From Nitrospira sp. (GTDB lineage Bacteria; Nitrospirota; Nitrospiria; SBBL01; JAADHI01): a stretch of 39,672 nt of DNA. Where the stretch lies: the NCBI GenBank assembly GCA_027020665.1, contig JALUVJ010000108.1:1-39672 (forward strand), written 5' to 3'. Numbering within the stretch: position 1 is the first letter of the stretch; each line of letters starts with the position of its first letter. The notes below the pieces were generated by a model. It ran no database searches, had not been told where the DNA came from, and was given only the letters and a program-made list of their open reading frames with translations. The translations under genes and the position numbers were made by a program. Below, one piece after another: positions 1-9,253 of this stretch.

Positions 1-1
1 G

Positions 2-118
2 GAATTGATCAAACGGCCAACCTACGAATCACAGGAGCAGACCCGTTTGGATACCGCGACGACGGACGATCACATGTTGCAAGAAGGTGATGAGCGCATC
101 TTGATCGGCGGAGAATAA
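2..118 (+). CDS. C-terminal fragment of a cupredoxin/carboxypeptidase-regulatory-like protein (5' truncated by window edge)
   Basis: Frame 2 reads ELIKRPTYESQEQTRLDTATTDDHMLQEGDERILIGGE* and aligns with the tail of the next ORF (LVRRPLYESQRRFRMDPATPDEHRLHEGDDRLIISD). Confidence 0.8.
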   Translation, partial: ELIKRPTYESQEQTRLDTATTDDHMLQEGDERILIGGE

Positions 119-247
119 TCTTTTCCTTAATCTCTATTAAAAAATTGCACACTTGTTATGGAGAAGAAGGCGCTCATGTTCTGATTTTGACTTATTGATT
201 CAATTTTTATTATCTTATTCCCGGTTAAACGGATTTTAGAGGAAGGA

Positions 248-1189
248 GTGGCTGTGAAAAACTTACTTTTCTGTGCGCTTGTATGGTTTTTTTTTCTAGA
301 AGCCGTTTTGACACATTCCAAGGTATTTGCTTACGAAGAAGTTGATGTCAGTCGGGGGGGAAGCATAAAAGGACGGATTACCTTAAAAGGAGACATCCCT
401 CCCCCAAGAGTTTTTTCTCTTTCGTTGTACCCCTTTGGCTCTTTTTGCAAAAAAATTTCGAATGGCAACGGCCATGTTTTTCTCAAAGACTTCATTGTAA
501 ATGACAATGGCGGTCTTTGGGATGTCGTCATTGCCGTGCAAGGCGTAAAAAAAGGGAAACCTTTTCCCCTGATTCAAAGAGAATTTGTTGCCACCGATTG
601 TATGTTTCATCCTGCTGATGTTGCCGCGCGTGAGCAGTTCTTTATGGATGATATGGGTCGCATGCACCATGAACATCCTAATGTGGCTATTTTGGAAAAC
701 CACCAGCCTATCTCTGTTGTCAATCACGATCCGATTATCCACAATATTCAGGTTTTTCAAAACGAACGCGGTAATATCATCTTGAATGCTCCGCTTCCGG
801 TTTCGACCCGGCCCCGGGGCGGGGCCTTGCACTTTGACCGAGGTAAACGCATTTCTCAGATGATCTGCGGCCTGCATGAATTTATGCAAAGTTGGGGGTT
901 TGTGGTCGATAATCCCTACTATGCGATGACGGAAAAGGATGGCACATACGTTATTGATCATTTGCTGCCGGGAGAATATATCGTGAGTATTTGGCACCCG
1001 CATTACCCGGTATATGAGCAGAAAATCTCAATGACGGAAAATGGCGTGATCGTGCTTGATTTTGAATTTGACGCAAGTCTTGTCAGGCGGCCGCTCTATG
1101 AATCACAGAGACGTTTTCGAATGGACCCTGCTACTCCGGATGAACACCGGCTCCATGAAGGGGATGATCGACTCATTATTTCAGATTAA
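248..1189 (+). CDS. Secreted cupredoxin-like protein with carboxypeptidase regulatory-like C-terminal domain (copy 1)
   Basis: GTG start after GAGGAAGG; signal peptide; NHDPIIHNIQ ... CGLHEFM (C-x2-H-x2-M, type-1 Cu-like ligand pattern); DGTYVIDHLLPGEYIVSIWHPH regulatory-like domain. Confidence 0.85.
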   Translation: MAVKNLLFCALVWFFFLEAVLTHSKVFAYEEVDVSRGGSIKGRITLKGDIPPPRVFSLSLYPFGSFCKKISNGNGHVFLKDFIVNDNGGLWDVVIAVQGVKKGKPFPLIQREFVATDCMFHPADVAAREQFFMDDMGRMHHEHPNVAILENHQPISVVNHDPIIHNIQVFQNERGNIILNAPLPVSTRPRGGALHFDRGKRISQMICGLHEFMQSWGFVVDNPYYAMTEKDGTYVIDHLLPGEYIVSIWHPHYPVYEQKISMTENGVIVLDFEFDASLVRRPLYESQRRFRMDPATPDEHRLHEGDDRLIISD

Positions 1190-1341
1190 TTGAGGAATGC
1201 GCTATAATGCCTCAACAAAAGGTTTAGGGCGTGTCGATATTCAACTGGGAGGGGAATTTTTGTTCTGAATCGATACGACTGGGATTACCAAAATGAATCG
1301 AATGTATATTTTGATTCTTATGGAACCATAGGAGAAAGACC

Positions 1342-2313
1342 GTGATTAGGAAGATAATTATTTCATTATTGTTATCGTTTGTTTTTTTAAGTGGAAATTC
1401 ACCGCAGGTTTGGGCTTACGAAGAAGCCCCTGTTCGAAACGGAGGCACTTTAAAAGGCAGGGTTTTTTTGAACGGCCCTCCGCCGCCCGACCGGGTCTAT
1501 CACTTGATTTTTTCTCCGAACATTGATTTTTGCCGGGGGATTTCGGACGGAGACGGTAATCGCATTTTGAAGGAGTTTCAAACTTCCGCTGATGGAGGCT
1601 TCCAAGATGTCATTATTGCGATTGTGGGGGTTAAAAAAGGAAAGCCCTTTGGCATGACGCCGATTGTATGGCTGGAAGATTGTGAGATGCGGCCCTTTGT
1701 CACGCCGGTCAGAAATAACCATCCGGTGACCATCGCAAGTAACGATCCGGTGGTACACGGTATTCAGGGCTATTCGCTTGATAGTGACTACACCTTTCAG
1801 ATGTTTAACAAGCCTGTCCCGCCAAAATCCAATGTGCAGGAAAAGATTCACTTTCGTGAAGGGCACTATATTTTCAGAACGCAATGCGGTATGCATGACT
1901 ATATGCAGTCATGGGGCCTGGCGGTTGGAAATCCCTACTTCGCGGTTACAGATCAAAACGGCAGTTTTGAAATTGTAAATGTGCCTCCCGGAGAATATGA
2001 TGTGATCGCGTGGCATCCGCATATGGATGTTCAGGCACAACCTGTGACGATTCAAGCGAATGGGGAAGTCGAAATGGGGTTTATTTTTGAGTCGAAGGAG
2101 GTTCGGATTCCCTTACACGATCTTCAAACCAGCTACCGTTTGCAGACGTGGTTGCAAGAAGACCACTTGGTCCCGCCAACTGTGAAGACTCAGACGCACA
2201 ATGCGCCGGACGCATTGCTTAAACCTTTTACTTGGCAGGAAAGAAGCAAACATTATCGGGTGAATTCACGACCAGATACAGATGCGGATGTGGATTCACC
2301 CGAATCGAAGTAA
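1342..2313 (+). CDS. Secreted cupredoxin-like protein with carboxypeptidase regulatory-like C-terminal domain (copy 2)
   Basis: GTG start after GGAGAAAG; signal peptide ending VWA; NDPVVHGIQ ... CGMHDYM; NGSFEIVNVPPGEYDVIAWHPH; paralog of 248..1189. Confidence 0.85.
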   Translation: MIRKIIISLLLSFVFLSGNSPQVWAYEEAPVRNGGTLKGRVFLNGPPPPDRVYHLIFSPNIDFCRGISDGDGNRILKEFQTSADGGFQDVIIAIVGVKKGKPFGMTPIVWLEDCEMRPFVTPVRNNHPVTIASNDPVVHGIQGYSLDSDYTFQMFNKPVPPKSNVQEKIHFREGHYIFRTQCGMHDYMQSWGLAVGNPYFAVTDQNGSFEIVNVPPGEYDVIAWHPHMDVQAQPVTIQANGEVEMGFIFESKEVRIPLHDLQTSYRLQTWLQEDHLVPPTVKTQTHNAPDALLKPFTWQERSKHYRVNSRPDTDADVDSPESK

Positions 2314-3530
2314 GCGGAGAGCCCCTCTTTGGCAACCTGGGGGGCGGTAATATGCCAAACGGGATCGTTGACGACCATCGCGGCGACGACGATTTCAGGG
2401 TTTTCAAGGGGGGCCATTGCGACAAACCATGTGTACCTGCCCTTGGGCGTTTTCCCGCGCAGTGAGCCGGTTTTTCCGCCGATGCTGATTTTCCGAATGC
2501 TTTTTTCACGATAGCGTTGTCGGAAGATATTTTTAACCGTTCCGCTCTGAACCGTTTCTCCCATCATTTTTTTCAGCTCCGCTGCCGTATCCGGAGCAAT
2601 AGCCTGCTTCAGCACTTTCGGCGTGCAGGCGTAAAGTGCTTCTCCGGCTAAGCTTGTCACCATATCGACCATACAAGGGCTCATCATCACCCCTTCATTT
2701 GCAATAGCTGATGTCATTAATGCGGCATGAAGAGGTGAGATGCCGACCTTTCCAAACCCGGCGGCTGTTTTTTCAAGCCCGCCGGTATCTTCCGTAATAT
2801 CCATCCGGCTGATCTCAATGGGGCTTTCAAAGGGGATGCGGTGGTTGAATTGAAAGCGTTCTCCGTAGTCGATCAATGTCGGGATATCCAGCCAGCGGTT
2901 TGCCACCTTGGCAAAAACGACGTTGTTTGATTTGCCAAAAGCCTCGGCCAAGGACATCTTGAGCTTGTCTTTTTCGGGGTTGTCCTTCCAATAAGCGGGT
3001 TTGAGACGATTAAATTCGCCACGGTAGGAAATGTCGATATCGGCTGAAACCCGTTTTTCTTCGACAGCGGCTGCTGCGGTGATGACTTTAAAAAGCGAAG
3101 CAGCAGGGTAACTTGCCTGCAAGGCAATATTTTTCTTGTGCGGTTCACGGGCGGAATAGTCGGCTAAAGCCAAAATTTTCCCTGTTTTGGGAGAGATGGC
3201 GACAAACGCGCCGTAGGGAACTTTATAGTGCTCGAAGTAGTTTTCAACCCGCTGTTGGATTCTCGTATCCAAAGTGTAGCTTGCTCTAATGCCGTTTTCA
3301 AAATGCGTGACATATTTTCCGTTTTCGACTTGATCCAGTTTGGGGTAAAAATTTTGGAAGCGGATGGATGTTTCTTCAAGGATGAGTGGCGTATTGGCCA
3401 AGGGATCTTCAGTGAAAGCGCCCCAGGCCCAGGTGCCGAGTAAAACAAAAAGTGCGGCACAAAGAGAAAAAAAGAGGGTGCCTGCGTGCTTTTTTAGATT
3501 TTTTTTCTTACGGTAACGATTTTTTTTCAT
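2253..3530 (-). CDS. Membrane-anchored penicillin-binding transpeptidase
   Basis: SLFK (SxxK), SNN (SxN) and KTGS motifs; N-terminal TM. The ORF extends to 3635, but the MKKNRYRKKK start at 3530 avoids the overlap with divIVA. Confidence 0.87.
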   Translation of the reverse strand: MKKNRYRKKKNLKKHAGTLFFSLCAALFVLLGTWAWGAFTEDPLANTPLILEETSIRFQNFYPKLDQVENGKYVTHFENGIRASYTLDTRIQQRVENYFEHYKVPYGAFVAISPKTGKILALADYSAREPHKKNIALQASYPAASLFKVITAAAAVEEKRVSADIDISYRGEFNRLKPAYWKDNPEKDKLKMSLAEAFGKSNNVVFAKVANRWLDIPTLIDYGERFQFNHRIPFESPIEISRMDITEDTGGLEKTAAGFGKVGISPLHAALMTSAIANEGVMMSPCMVDMVTSLAGEALYACTPKVLKQAIAPDTAAELKKMMGETVQSGTVKNIFRQRYREKSIRKISIGGKTGSLRGKTPKGRYTWFVAMAPLENPEIVVAAMVVNDPVWHITAPQVAKEGLSAYFDSGESTSASVSGREFTR

Positions 3531-3574
3531 CAGAGGCGTTCGAGTTCCTGAATGAAAGAAATATCTGCTGTCGC

Positions 3575-4072
3575 TTAGATTTTCATATTGTCGGGCATAT
3601 CTGGGCTGACTTCGGCGCTTTCTTTTTCCGCCCATTCAATATCACGCTCCAGGCTCTGGATTAAGGTGCGTATTTTTTCAAGCAGGTAGCCTTTTGCACG
3701 CTGCAGATTCATGATTTCACCCTGAAGTTGGTTCTCGCGCCGGACGGCTTCCGCTGTAATTTCCTCTGCGCGGACTTCTGCTTGTCGAATAATCAGGTTC
3801 CCCTCCTCTTGTGCATTGGCCTTGACACTTTCCATGGCCTTTTGTGCCATCAGGAGTGTTTCTGTGAGGGCGCCCTCTGTTTTTTCCAATTCGGAAATGG
3901 TTTTGGATTGTTTTTCCTCCTGGTCTTTATAGTCTGCTAATTTGCCCAGCAGCTCTTCCAGGTCGTCTGCCAAGCCTTCGATGAAGGCATCGACTTCCAG
4001 GGTGGAATAGCCTCTGAAGCCTTTTTTGAAAGAAATTTGCCGAAGTTCCAAAGGTGTCAGTTTCATGCTCAA
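3575..4072 (-). CDS. divIVA: DivIVA domain protein
   Basis: N-terminal MKLTPLELRQISFKKGFRGYSTLEVDAFIEGLADDLEELL typical of DivIVA, followed by coiled coil. Confidence 0.9.
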   Translation of the reverse strand: MSMKLTPLELRQISFKKGFRGYSTLEVDAFIEGLADDLEELLGKLADYKDQEEKQSKTISELEKTEGALTETLLMAQKAMESVKANAQEEGNLIIRQAEVRAEEITAEAVRRENQLQGEIMNLQRAKGYLLEKIRTLIQSLERDIEWAEKESAEVSPDMPDNMKI

Positions 4073-4126
4073 CCTCTCTTGATGGGGCTTATTTTACCAG
4101 CCGATTTGTATTGCATTCACCTATAA

Positions 4127-4447
4127 CTATCCAAGTCGCTGCGCGATGCCAAAAAGGGTGCCGATCAAAAATCGCTGTAAAAACATAATGATAAGAATGA
4201 CGATTATCGGAGAAAGGTCCAGCCCGGTGCTGTAGCTTCCGGTCCACCTTCGAATGGGGTAGAGTACGGGTTCGGTTACTTTATAGAGGAATTGAACGAT
4301 GGGGTTGTAGGGATCCGGGCTTACCCAGGATAAAATAGCACGCGCAATGATGATATACAGATAGAATACAAGCACGTAATCCAGGATATACGCGATGGCC
4401 GAAATTAGATTTGATAATACGAACATGAACACTTCTCCTGAAGACAC
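4127..4447 (-). CDS. YggT family membrane protein
   Basis: ARAILSWVSPDPYNPIVQFLYKVTEPVLYPIRR is characteristic of YggT; dcw-linked position. Confidence 0.9.
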   Translation of the reverse strand: MSSGEVFMFVLSNLISAIAYILDYVLVFYLYIIIARAILSWVSPDPYNPIVQFLYKVTEPVLYPIRRWTGSYSTGLDLSPIIVILIIMFLQRFLIGTLFGIAQRLG

Positions 4448-4512
4448 ATGACACGATACTGGCGCGATTGAAGTAGAACTCTCTTAATTTTTTTGGCCAT
4501 CTTATCTCAAAA

Positions 4513-5337
4513 TCAGGTCTTTCCCAATTCTTTTGAACGCTGTGTGGCGGCTTCAACGGCATCAATAAAGGCCGCTCGGATATTGCCTGCCTCAAGCGCA
4601 TGTAATCCGCTGATCGTCGTGCCGCCCGGCGAGGCGACAAAATCCTTAAGCCGTGCGGGGTGTTCATTGCTTTCACTGGCCATTTTGGCCGCCCCCAAAA
4701 CCGTTTGTGCGGCGAGCGCCTGGGCGATTTTTCTGGGAAGCCCGGCTTTAACGCCACCGTCGGCGAGTGCTTCGAGCATCACAAACGCAAAGGCCGGGCC
4801 GCTTCCCGAAAGCCCTGTGACGGCATCCAGATGGCTTTCATCCAGTACCCAGGTTTTTCCGATGGCATCGAAGATCTGCAATGCGCGCTTGAGATGTGCC
4901 GCATCAACACCTTTCCCCGGGGCTAAAACCGTAGCGCCGATTTGCACCTTTGCGGGGGCGTTGGGCATGGCCCGTATGATTTGAGATTCGCGCGCCAGTC
5001 CCGCGGCCAAACGGGATAAAGGCACACCCGCTGCGACGGAAATGAGGAGCTTTGCTCCCAATTCCGAGCGAATTTCCGCGAGCACCGCTTCAACCGTTTT
5101 GGGTTTAACGCCGAGGATCACGAGTTCCGCCTCTCGAACGGCTTCACGGTTCGAGTGTGTTGTTCTTATTTTATAAGATTGATGGAGTGTTTTTAAACGA
5201 TTTTCCGAAAGATCCGAAGCCATCAGCGCCGGGGCTTTACAAAGGTCCGCGTCAAGCACGCCTTTGATGATGGCTTCCGCCATGTTACCCGAACCCAGAA
5301 AAGCGATTTGAACGGCCGGTTTTTTTTGTGATTTCAT
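4513..5337 (-). CDS. proC: Pyrroline-5-carboxylate reductase
   Basis: IAFLGSGNMAEAIIKG, VTGLSGSGPAFAFVMLEALADGGVKAGL, SPGGTTISGLHALE. Confidence 0.95.
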   Translation of the reverse strand: MKSQKKPAVQIAFLGSGNMAEAIIKGVLDADLCKAPALMASDLSENRLKTLHQSYKIRTTHSNREAVREAELVILGVKPKTVEAVLAEIRSELGAKLLISVAAGVPLSRLAAGLARESQIIRAMPNAPAKVQIGATVLAPGKGVDAAHLKRALQIFDAIGKTWVLDESHLDAVTGLSGSGPAFAFVMLEALADGGVKAGLPRKIAQALAAQTVLGAAKMASESNEHPARLKDFVASPGGTTISGLHALEAGNIRAAFIDAVEAATQRSKELGKT

Positions 5338-6011
5338 TCCGTTCTTCTCCCGAAGATGGCCGTACCGGGTCGCACCCAGCTTGCCCCTTCTTCAATGGCG
5401 ACTTCAAAGTCACCGGACATGCCCATCGAAAACTTATTGAGTCCGAGTTCTTGCCCCAATTGCCGCAATTTTGAAAAATAAGGTCTTGCGGTTTCCGGGT
5501 CTTTCGAGGCGGGCGGCAGCGTCATCAAACCTTGCAGTGCGAGATGGGGCAATGTTCGGACGGCCTTCACCAAGCCTGGGGTTTCTGAGACGGGAATCCC
5601 GTGTTTTGACGCTTCTCCCGCGATATTGACTTCAATCAAAATGGCTTGCGTCATGCCTTGGCGTGCAGCCTCCTTTTCTATTTTTTCGGCCAAGCCGAGG
5701 GAATCGACCGAATGAATCAAATCAAAAACACCGACCGCTTTTTTGACCTTGTTGCGCTGAAGCGGCCCGATCAAATGCAAGGCATCGATTTTATGAATCA
5801 GCCCCGAATCCACAAATTTGGCCCGTGCCTCCTGAACCCGGTTTTCCCCGAAAATACGGACGCCCCACCGTATCGCTGCTTGGATTTGGGGGATATCTCT
5901 TGTTTTCGAGGCCGCGACGAGCGTGACGTCACCGGGTGAACGGCCTGAGCGTATTGCAGCCTTTTCAATCGCATCGGACACCCGATCCAGCGCCGCAGAA
6001 ATCGAAATCAT
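5334..6011 (-). CDS. YggS family PLP-binding protein (PLP homeostasis)
   Basis: VTLVAASKTRDI, GENRVQEA, HLIGPLQRNKVKK, SMGMSGDFEVAIEEGASWVRPGTAIFG; ATG at 6011 (ORF extends to 6149). Confidence 0.93.
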   Translation of the reverse strand: MISISAALDRVSDAIEKAAIRSGRSPGDVTLVAASKTRDIPQIQAAIRWGVRIFGENRVQEARAKFVDSGLIHKIDALHLIGPLQRNKVKKAVGVFDLIHSVDSLGLAEKIEKEAARQGMTQAILIEVNIAGEASKHGIPVSETPGLVKAVRTLPHLALQGLMTLPPASKDPETARPYFSKLRQLGQELGLNKFSMGMSGDFEVAIEEGASWVRPGTAIFGRRTE

Positions 6012-6015
6012 CGGG

Positions 6016-6753
6016 CTAGAGTAACATAATCCCGCTGACCATGTTGCCCCTCTTTTTTTTGTCTCTGCGAAAAGAGTAAAAAAGATTGGGCAGGCAACTT
6101 GTGCAGAGGCCCGCTGAAGCGATATGGTCCGTCGGCACACCGGCGCCAAGCAATTGCAAACGATTGAGCCGGATCAAGTCCAATTGCCATTTTCCCTCTT
6201 CCTGTTTTTCGGACTCCTGATGCAGCACGGCGTGAGCATGAGGCGTCTGTTTTTCGACAGCCGCCACAACATCCGAGGCGACTTCGAAACAGCAGGAATG
6301 GATTGCGGGCCCGATGCCGGCAAAGATATTTTCCGGTTTGGCCCCGTACACCGCGATCATTTTTTGTACGGTTTTGTCCGCAATATTGCGCACACTGCCG
6401 CGCCACCCGGCATGAATTGCGGCCGTCACCCGCTTGACGGGATCGCTCAGGAGAATGGGGACGCAGTCCGCAGTGCCCACTGAGATAAAACGATTGGGAA
6501 TTTCCGTTACCAGGGCATCGCCTTCAATGGCCTGAAGCAGGGCAGATATCGGTGCTTTGGGCACGGGTTGCACCCGATCCCCGTGTACCTGCCGCAGCCG
6601 GATCGGTTTGTAGTGTTCAAGGTCGCTATTTCCCAGAAAGCGTGTTCCGAAGAGATGGAAGACCCCCGGATGATTTAACACGGGCAGTTGAAGATAGCTT
6701 CGCCCGTTGTTTTGCACCCAATGATACGTTTGGCAATGTTCTTCCGCGAGCAT
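6016..6753 (-). CDS. pgeF: Peptidoglycan editing factor PgeF / YfiH (DUF152, multicopper polyphenol oxidase-like)
   Basis: GTADCVPILLSDP, AAIHAGWRGSVRNI, GIGPAIHSCCFEV; ATG at 6753 overlaps the ftsZ stop (TGATG); ORF extends to 6792. Confidence 0.9.
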   Translation of the reverse strand: MLAEEHCQTYHWVQNNGRSYLQLPVLNHPGVFHLFGTRFLGNSDLEHYKPIRLRQVHGDRVQPVPKAPISALLQAIEGDALVTEIPNRFISVGTADCVPILLSDPVKRVTAAIHAGWRGSVRNIADKTVQKMIAVYGAKPENIFAGIGPAIHSCCFEVASDVVAAVEKQTPHAHAVLHQESEKQEEGKWQLDLIRLNRLQLLGAGVPTDHIASAGLCTSCLPNLFYSFRRDKKKRGNMVSGIMLL

Positions 6754-7925
6754 CAATCGACCTGATTCCTTAAAAAGGTGGGGATGTCCCACAAGTCTTC
6801 TCCGTACTTCGGCGCCTCCTGCCGTTCCTCCCGCAGCACTTTTCTTAAATGCGCCACCTTTTCACGACTGCTTTGCTGAGAGGCCTGCACGGTTTCAGTC
6901 GCTTTGGTTTCAAAGACGATTTCGTCTTCAATCTCGGGTTTGATTTCTTTCTTTTTCTCCATGTTTTCAAAGCCGGTTGCGATCACCGTGACACGCACCT
7001 CGTCATCAGGCATTTGCTCCGAAATCACGGCCCCGAAAATAATATTGGCATCGATGTCCACCGATTTTTGAATGATGGAAGACGCTTCGCTGACCTCGTG
7101 AATGGAAAGATTCTTTCCACCCGTCACGTTGAGCAGCACACCGCGTGCGCCTTCAATCGAGCTTTCTTCCAGAAGCGGGCTGGAGATGGCGATTTGTGCT
7201 GCGTCGACGGCGCGGTTTTCACCCTGAGCAATGCCCATGCCCATGACGGAACGTCCCATGTGCGACATGACGGTCCGCACATCCGCAAAATCCACATTCA
7301 TCAGGCCCGGTGTGGTGATTAAGTCCGAAATGCCTTGAACCGCCTGCCGCAGCACGTCGTCGATGACCAGAAAGGATTCCGTGAGCGGCGTGCCGCGTTC
7401 AACAACATCTAAAAGTTTTTGGTTCGGAATGATAATGACCGAATGACATCCTTTTTTAAGTTCCGCCAAACCTTCTTCGGCTTGTTTGACACGTCGCGGC
7501 CCTTCAAAATCAAAGGGTTTGGTGACCACGCCGACGGTCAGGATGCCCATCTCTTTTGCAATGTTGGCGATGACCGGGGCCGCCCCTGTGCCCGTGCCGC
7601 CCCCCATGCCGGAGGTGACAAAGACCATGTCCACATCAGTCAGCATTTCACGAATGACATCTACGGATTCGAGCGCCGCTTCACGGCCGATTTGCGGGCG
7701 GCCGCCTGCACCCAAACCGCGTGTTAGCTTTGTGCCCAACTGCAACTTCTGAGGCGATTTTGAAAGATTTAAGGCCTGAATATCGCTATTGGCCGCAATA
7801 AAATCCACGCCCTCGACATCGGAACGAATCATGTTATTGATGGCATTGCAGCCGCCGCCGCCGACACCGATGACCTTGATGCGCGCCGCCATTGAATTTT
7901 GTTCTTCTTCATCAAATAAAAACAT
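6753..7925 (-). CDS. ftsZ: Cell division protein FtsZ
   Basis: [31 protein letters not shown] tubulin signature, C-terminal DIPTFLRNQ peptide; SD AAGGAGG. Confidence 0.98.
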   Translation of the reverse strand: MFLFDEEEQNSMAARIKVIGVGGGGCNAINNMIRSDVEGVDFIAANSDIQALNLSKSPQKLQLGTKLTRGLGAGGRPQIGREAALESVDVIREMLTDVDMVFVTSGMGGGTGTGAAPVIANIAKEMGILTVGVVTKPFDFEGPRRVKQAEEGLAELKKGCHSVIIIPNQKLLDVVERGTPLTESFLVIDDVLRQAVQGISDLITTPGLMNVDFADVRTVMSHMGRSVMGMGIAQGENRAVDAAQIAISSPLLEESSIEGARGVLLNVTGGKNLSIHEVSEASSIIQKSVDIDANIIFGAVISEQMPDDEVRVTVIATGFENMEKKKEIKPEIEDEIVFETKATETVQASQQSSREKVAHLRKVLREERQEAPKYGEDLWDIPTFLRNQVD

Positions 7926-7943
7926 GTGACCTCCTTAAATTGA

Positions 7944-7968
7944 AGGGGAGCGTTCCCTGCGCTCCCCT
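7944..7968 (-). promoter_or_regulatory. Perfect 9-bp stem / 7-nt loop hairpin in the ftsA-ftsZ intergenic gap
   Basis: AGGGGAGCG-TTCCCTG-CGCTCCCCT on + strand, between the ftsA stop (8008) and ftsZ start (7925); function inferred. Confidence 0.6.
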
Positions 7969-8007
7969 AAATGTTGAAAAACGCTTGCAGATACCAGAGC
8001 TTCCTAA

Positions 8008-9228
8008 TTAAAAAAATCCTTTGACCCAATTTCGCATCCGTAGAAACATTTTTTGTTTTCCATGACGCCGCACTTCTTTTTTCTCTCGTCCTCTGAAGGC
8101 GTACAAGGTGAGACCCACGCCGGTTGAAAATTGGGGTGTATTGACCACATCGATCAATCCGCCCACATCGCTCGGCACGCCGAGACGGACAGGCAGCCCC
8201 AGGACGCGTTCGGCCACTTCAATCATGCCCTTAAAAGAAGCGGTGCCGCCTGTGATAACCACCCCGGAGGCCACACGATCCTGATCGCCCAATTTTTCAA
8301 GTTCTTGTGCTACGAGTGAAAAAATTTCCTCGGCCCGCGGTTCGATGATTTCCGCAAGCAACTGGCGCGAAAGTTGACGCGGCGGCCGTCCGCCCACGCT
8401 GGGCACTTCGATGACTTCATGTTCATCCAACAAATCAACCGAGGCGCAGCCGTATTGGATTTTGATTTTCTCCGCGTCGGCACGCGGTGTTCTCAGGCCG
8501 ATGGCGATGTCGTTTGTAAAATGCGTGCCGCCGATGGGAATCACCGCCGTGTGCCGTACGCCGCCATCCACAAAAGTTGCAATATCCGTCGTACCGCCGC
8601 CGATATCCACGACCGCCACACCCAACTCTTTTTCCTCCGGCGTGAGAATGGCCTCGCTGGATGCGATGGGTTGCAGGATCATTTCCACCATGTCCAGCCC
8701 GCCGCGCTGAATGCTTTTTTCAATATTTTGCGCGGCCGTGACCGCACCCGTGATGATGTGGACAATGACCTCCAGGCGCACACCCGACATGCCGAGCGGC
8801 TCCTTAATGCCGTCCTGTTGGTCGATCACAAATTCCTGAGGCAGCACGTGAAGAATTTTCTGATCGTCAGGAATGGAGAGGGCTTTGGCCGCATCCAGCA
8901 CGCGGTCGATATCGGTCTGCGAGACCTCCTGATCTTTGACGGCAACCACGCCGCTGCTGTTGAAACCTTTGATGTGTCCGCCGGCGATGCCGGTGTAGAC
9001 GTTGCCGATATCGACGCCCGCCATCAGTTCAGCCTCTTCCACGGCGCGTTTGATGGATTTCACCGTGCTTTCGATATTGACCACCATGCCTTTTTTGAGA
9101 CCGATTGAAGGATGGGTGCCGATGCCGATGATGTCGATGCGTTTGTCATCGATGACTTCGGCGACAATCGCGCAGATTTTTGTAGTGCCGACATCCAGTC
9201 CGACAATAATGTCTTCTCCCTTGGACAT
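8008..9228 (-). CDS. ftsA: Cell division protein FtsA
   Basis: IIVGLDVGTTKICAIVAE, VVDIGGGTTDIATFVDG, C-terminal amphipathic KMFLRMRNWVKGFF. Confidence 0.97.
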   Translation of the reverse strand: MSKGEDIIVGLDVGTTKICAIVAEVIDDKRIDIIGIGTHPSIGLKKGMVVNIESTVKSIKRAVEEAELMAGVDIGNVYTGIAGGHIKGFNSSGVVAVKDQEVSQTDIDRVLDAAKALSIPDDQKILHVLPQEFVIDQQDGIKEPLGMSGVRLEVIVHIITGAVTAAQNIEKSIQRGGLDMVEMILQPIASSEAILTPEEKELGVAVVDIGGGTTDIATFVDGGVRHTAVIPIGGTHFTNDIAIGLRTPRADAEKIKIQYGCASVDLLDEHEVIEVPSVGGRPPRQLSRQLLAEIIEPRAEEIFSLVAQELEKLGDQDRVASGVVITGGTASFKGMIEVAERVLGLPVRLGVPSDVGGLIDVVNTPQFSTGVGLTLYAFRGREKKEVRRHGKQKMFLRMRNWVKGFF

Positions 9229-9253
9229 GTGGGACCTCCTTTAAAAAATCATG

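Noticed and set aside
187-213. Possible promoter TTGACT-15-TATTAT before cupredoxin copy 1
   Set aside because: Spacer of 15 nt is suboptimal and the region is AT-rich, so a chance match is likely.
383-1003. 206-aa - strand ORF antisense to cupredoxin copy 1
   Set aside because: The + strand has signal peptide, SD and paralog support; the - frame has none.
1293-1331. 12-codon ORF MNRMYILILMEP* just upstream of cupredoxin copy 2, considered as a leader peptide
   Set aside because: No SD, no attenuator hairpin and no biased codon run; most likely chance.
8374-9108. 244-aa + strand ORF antisense to ftsA
   Set aside because: His/Asp/Arg-rich composition typical of a codon-bias antisense frame; ftsA on the other strand is unambiguous.
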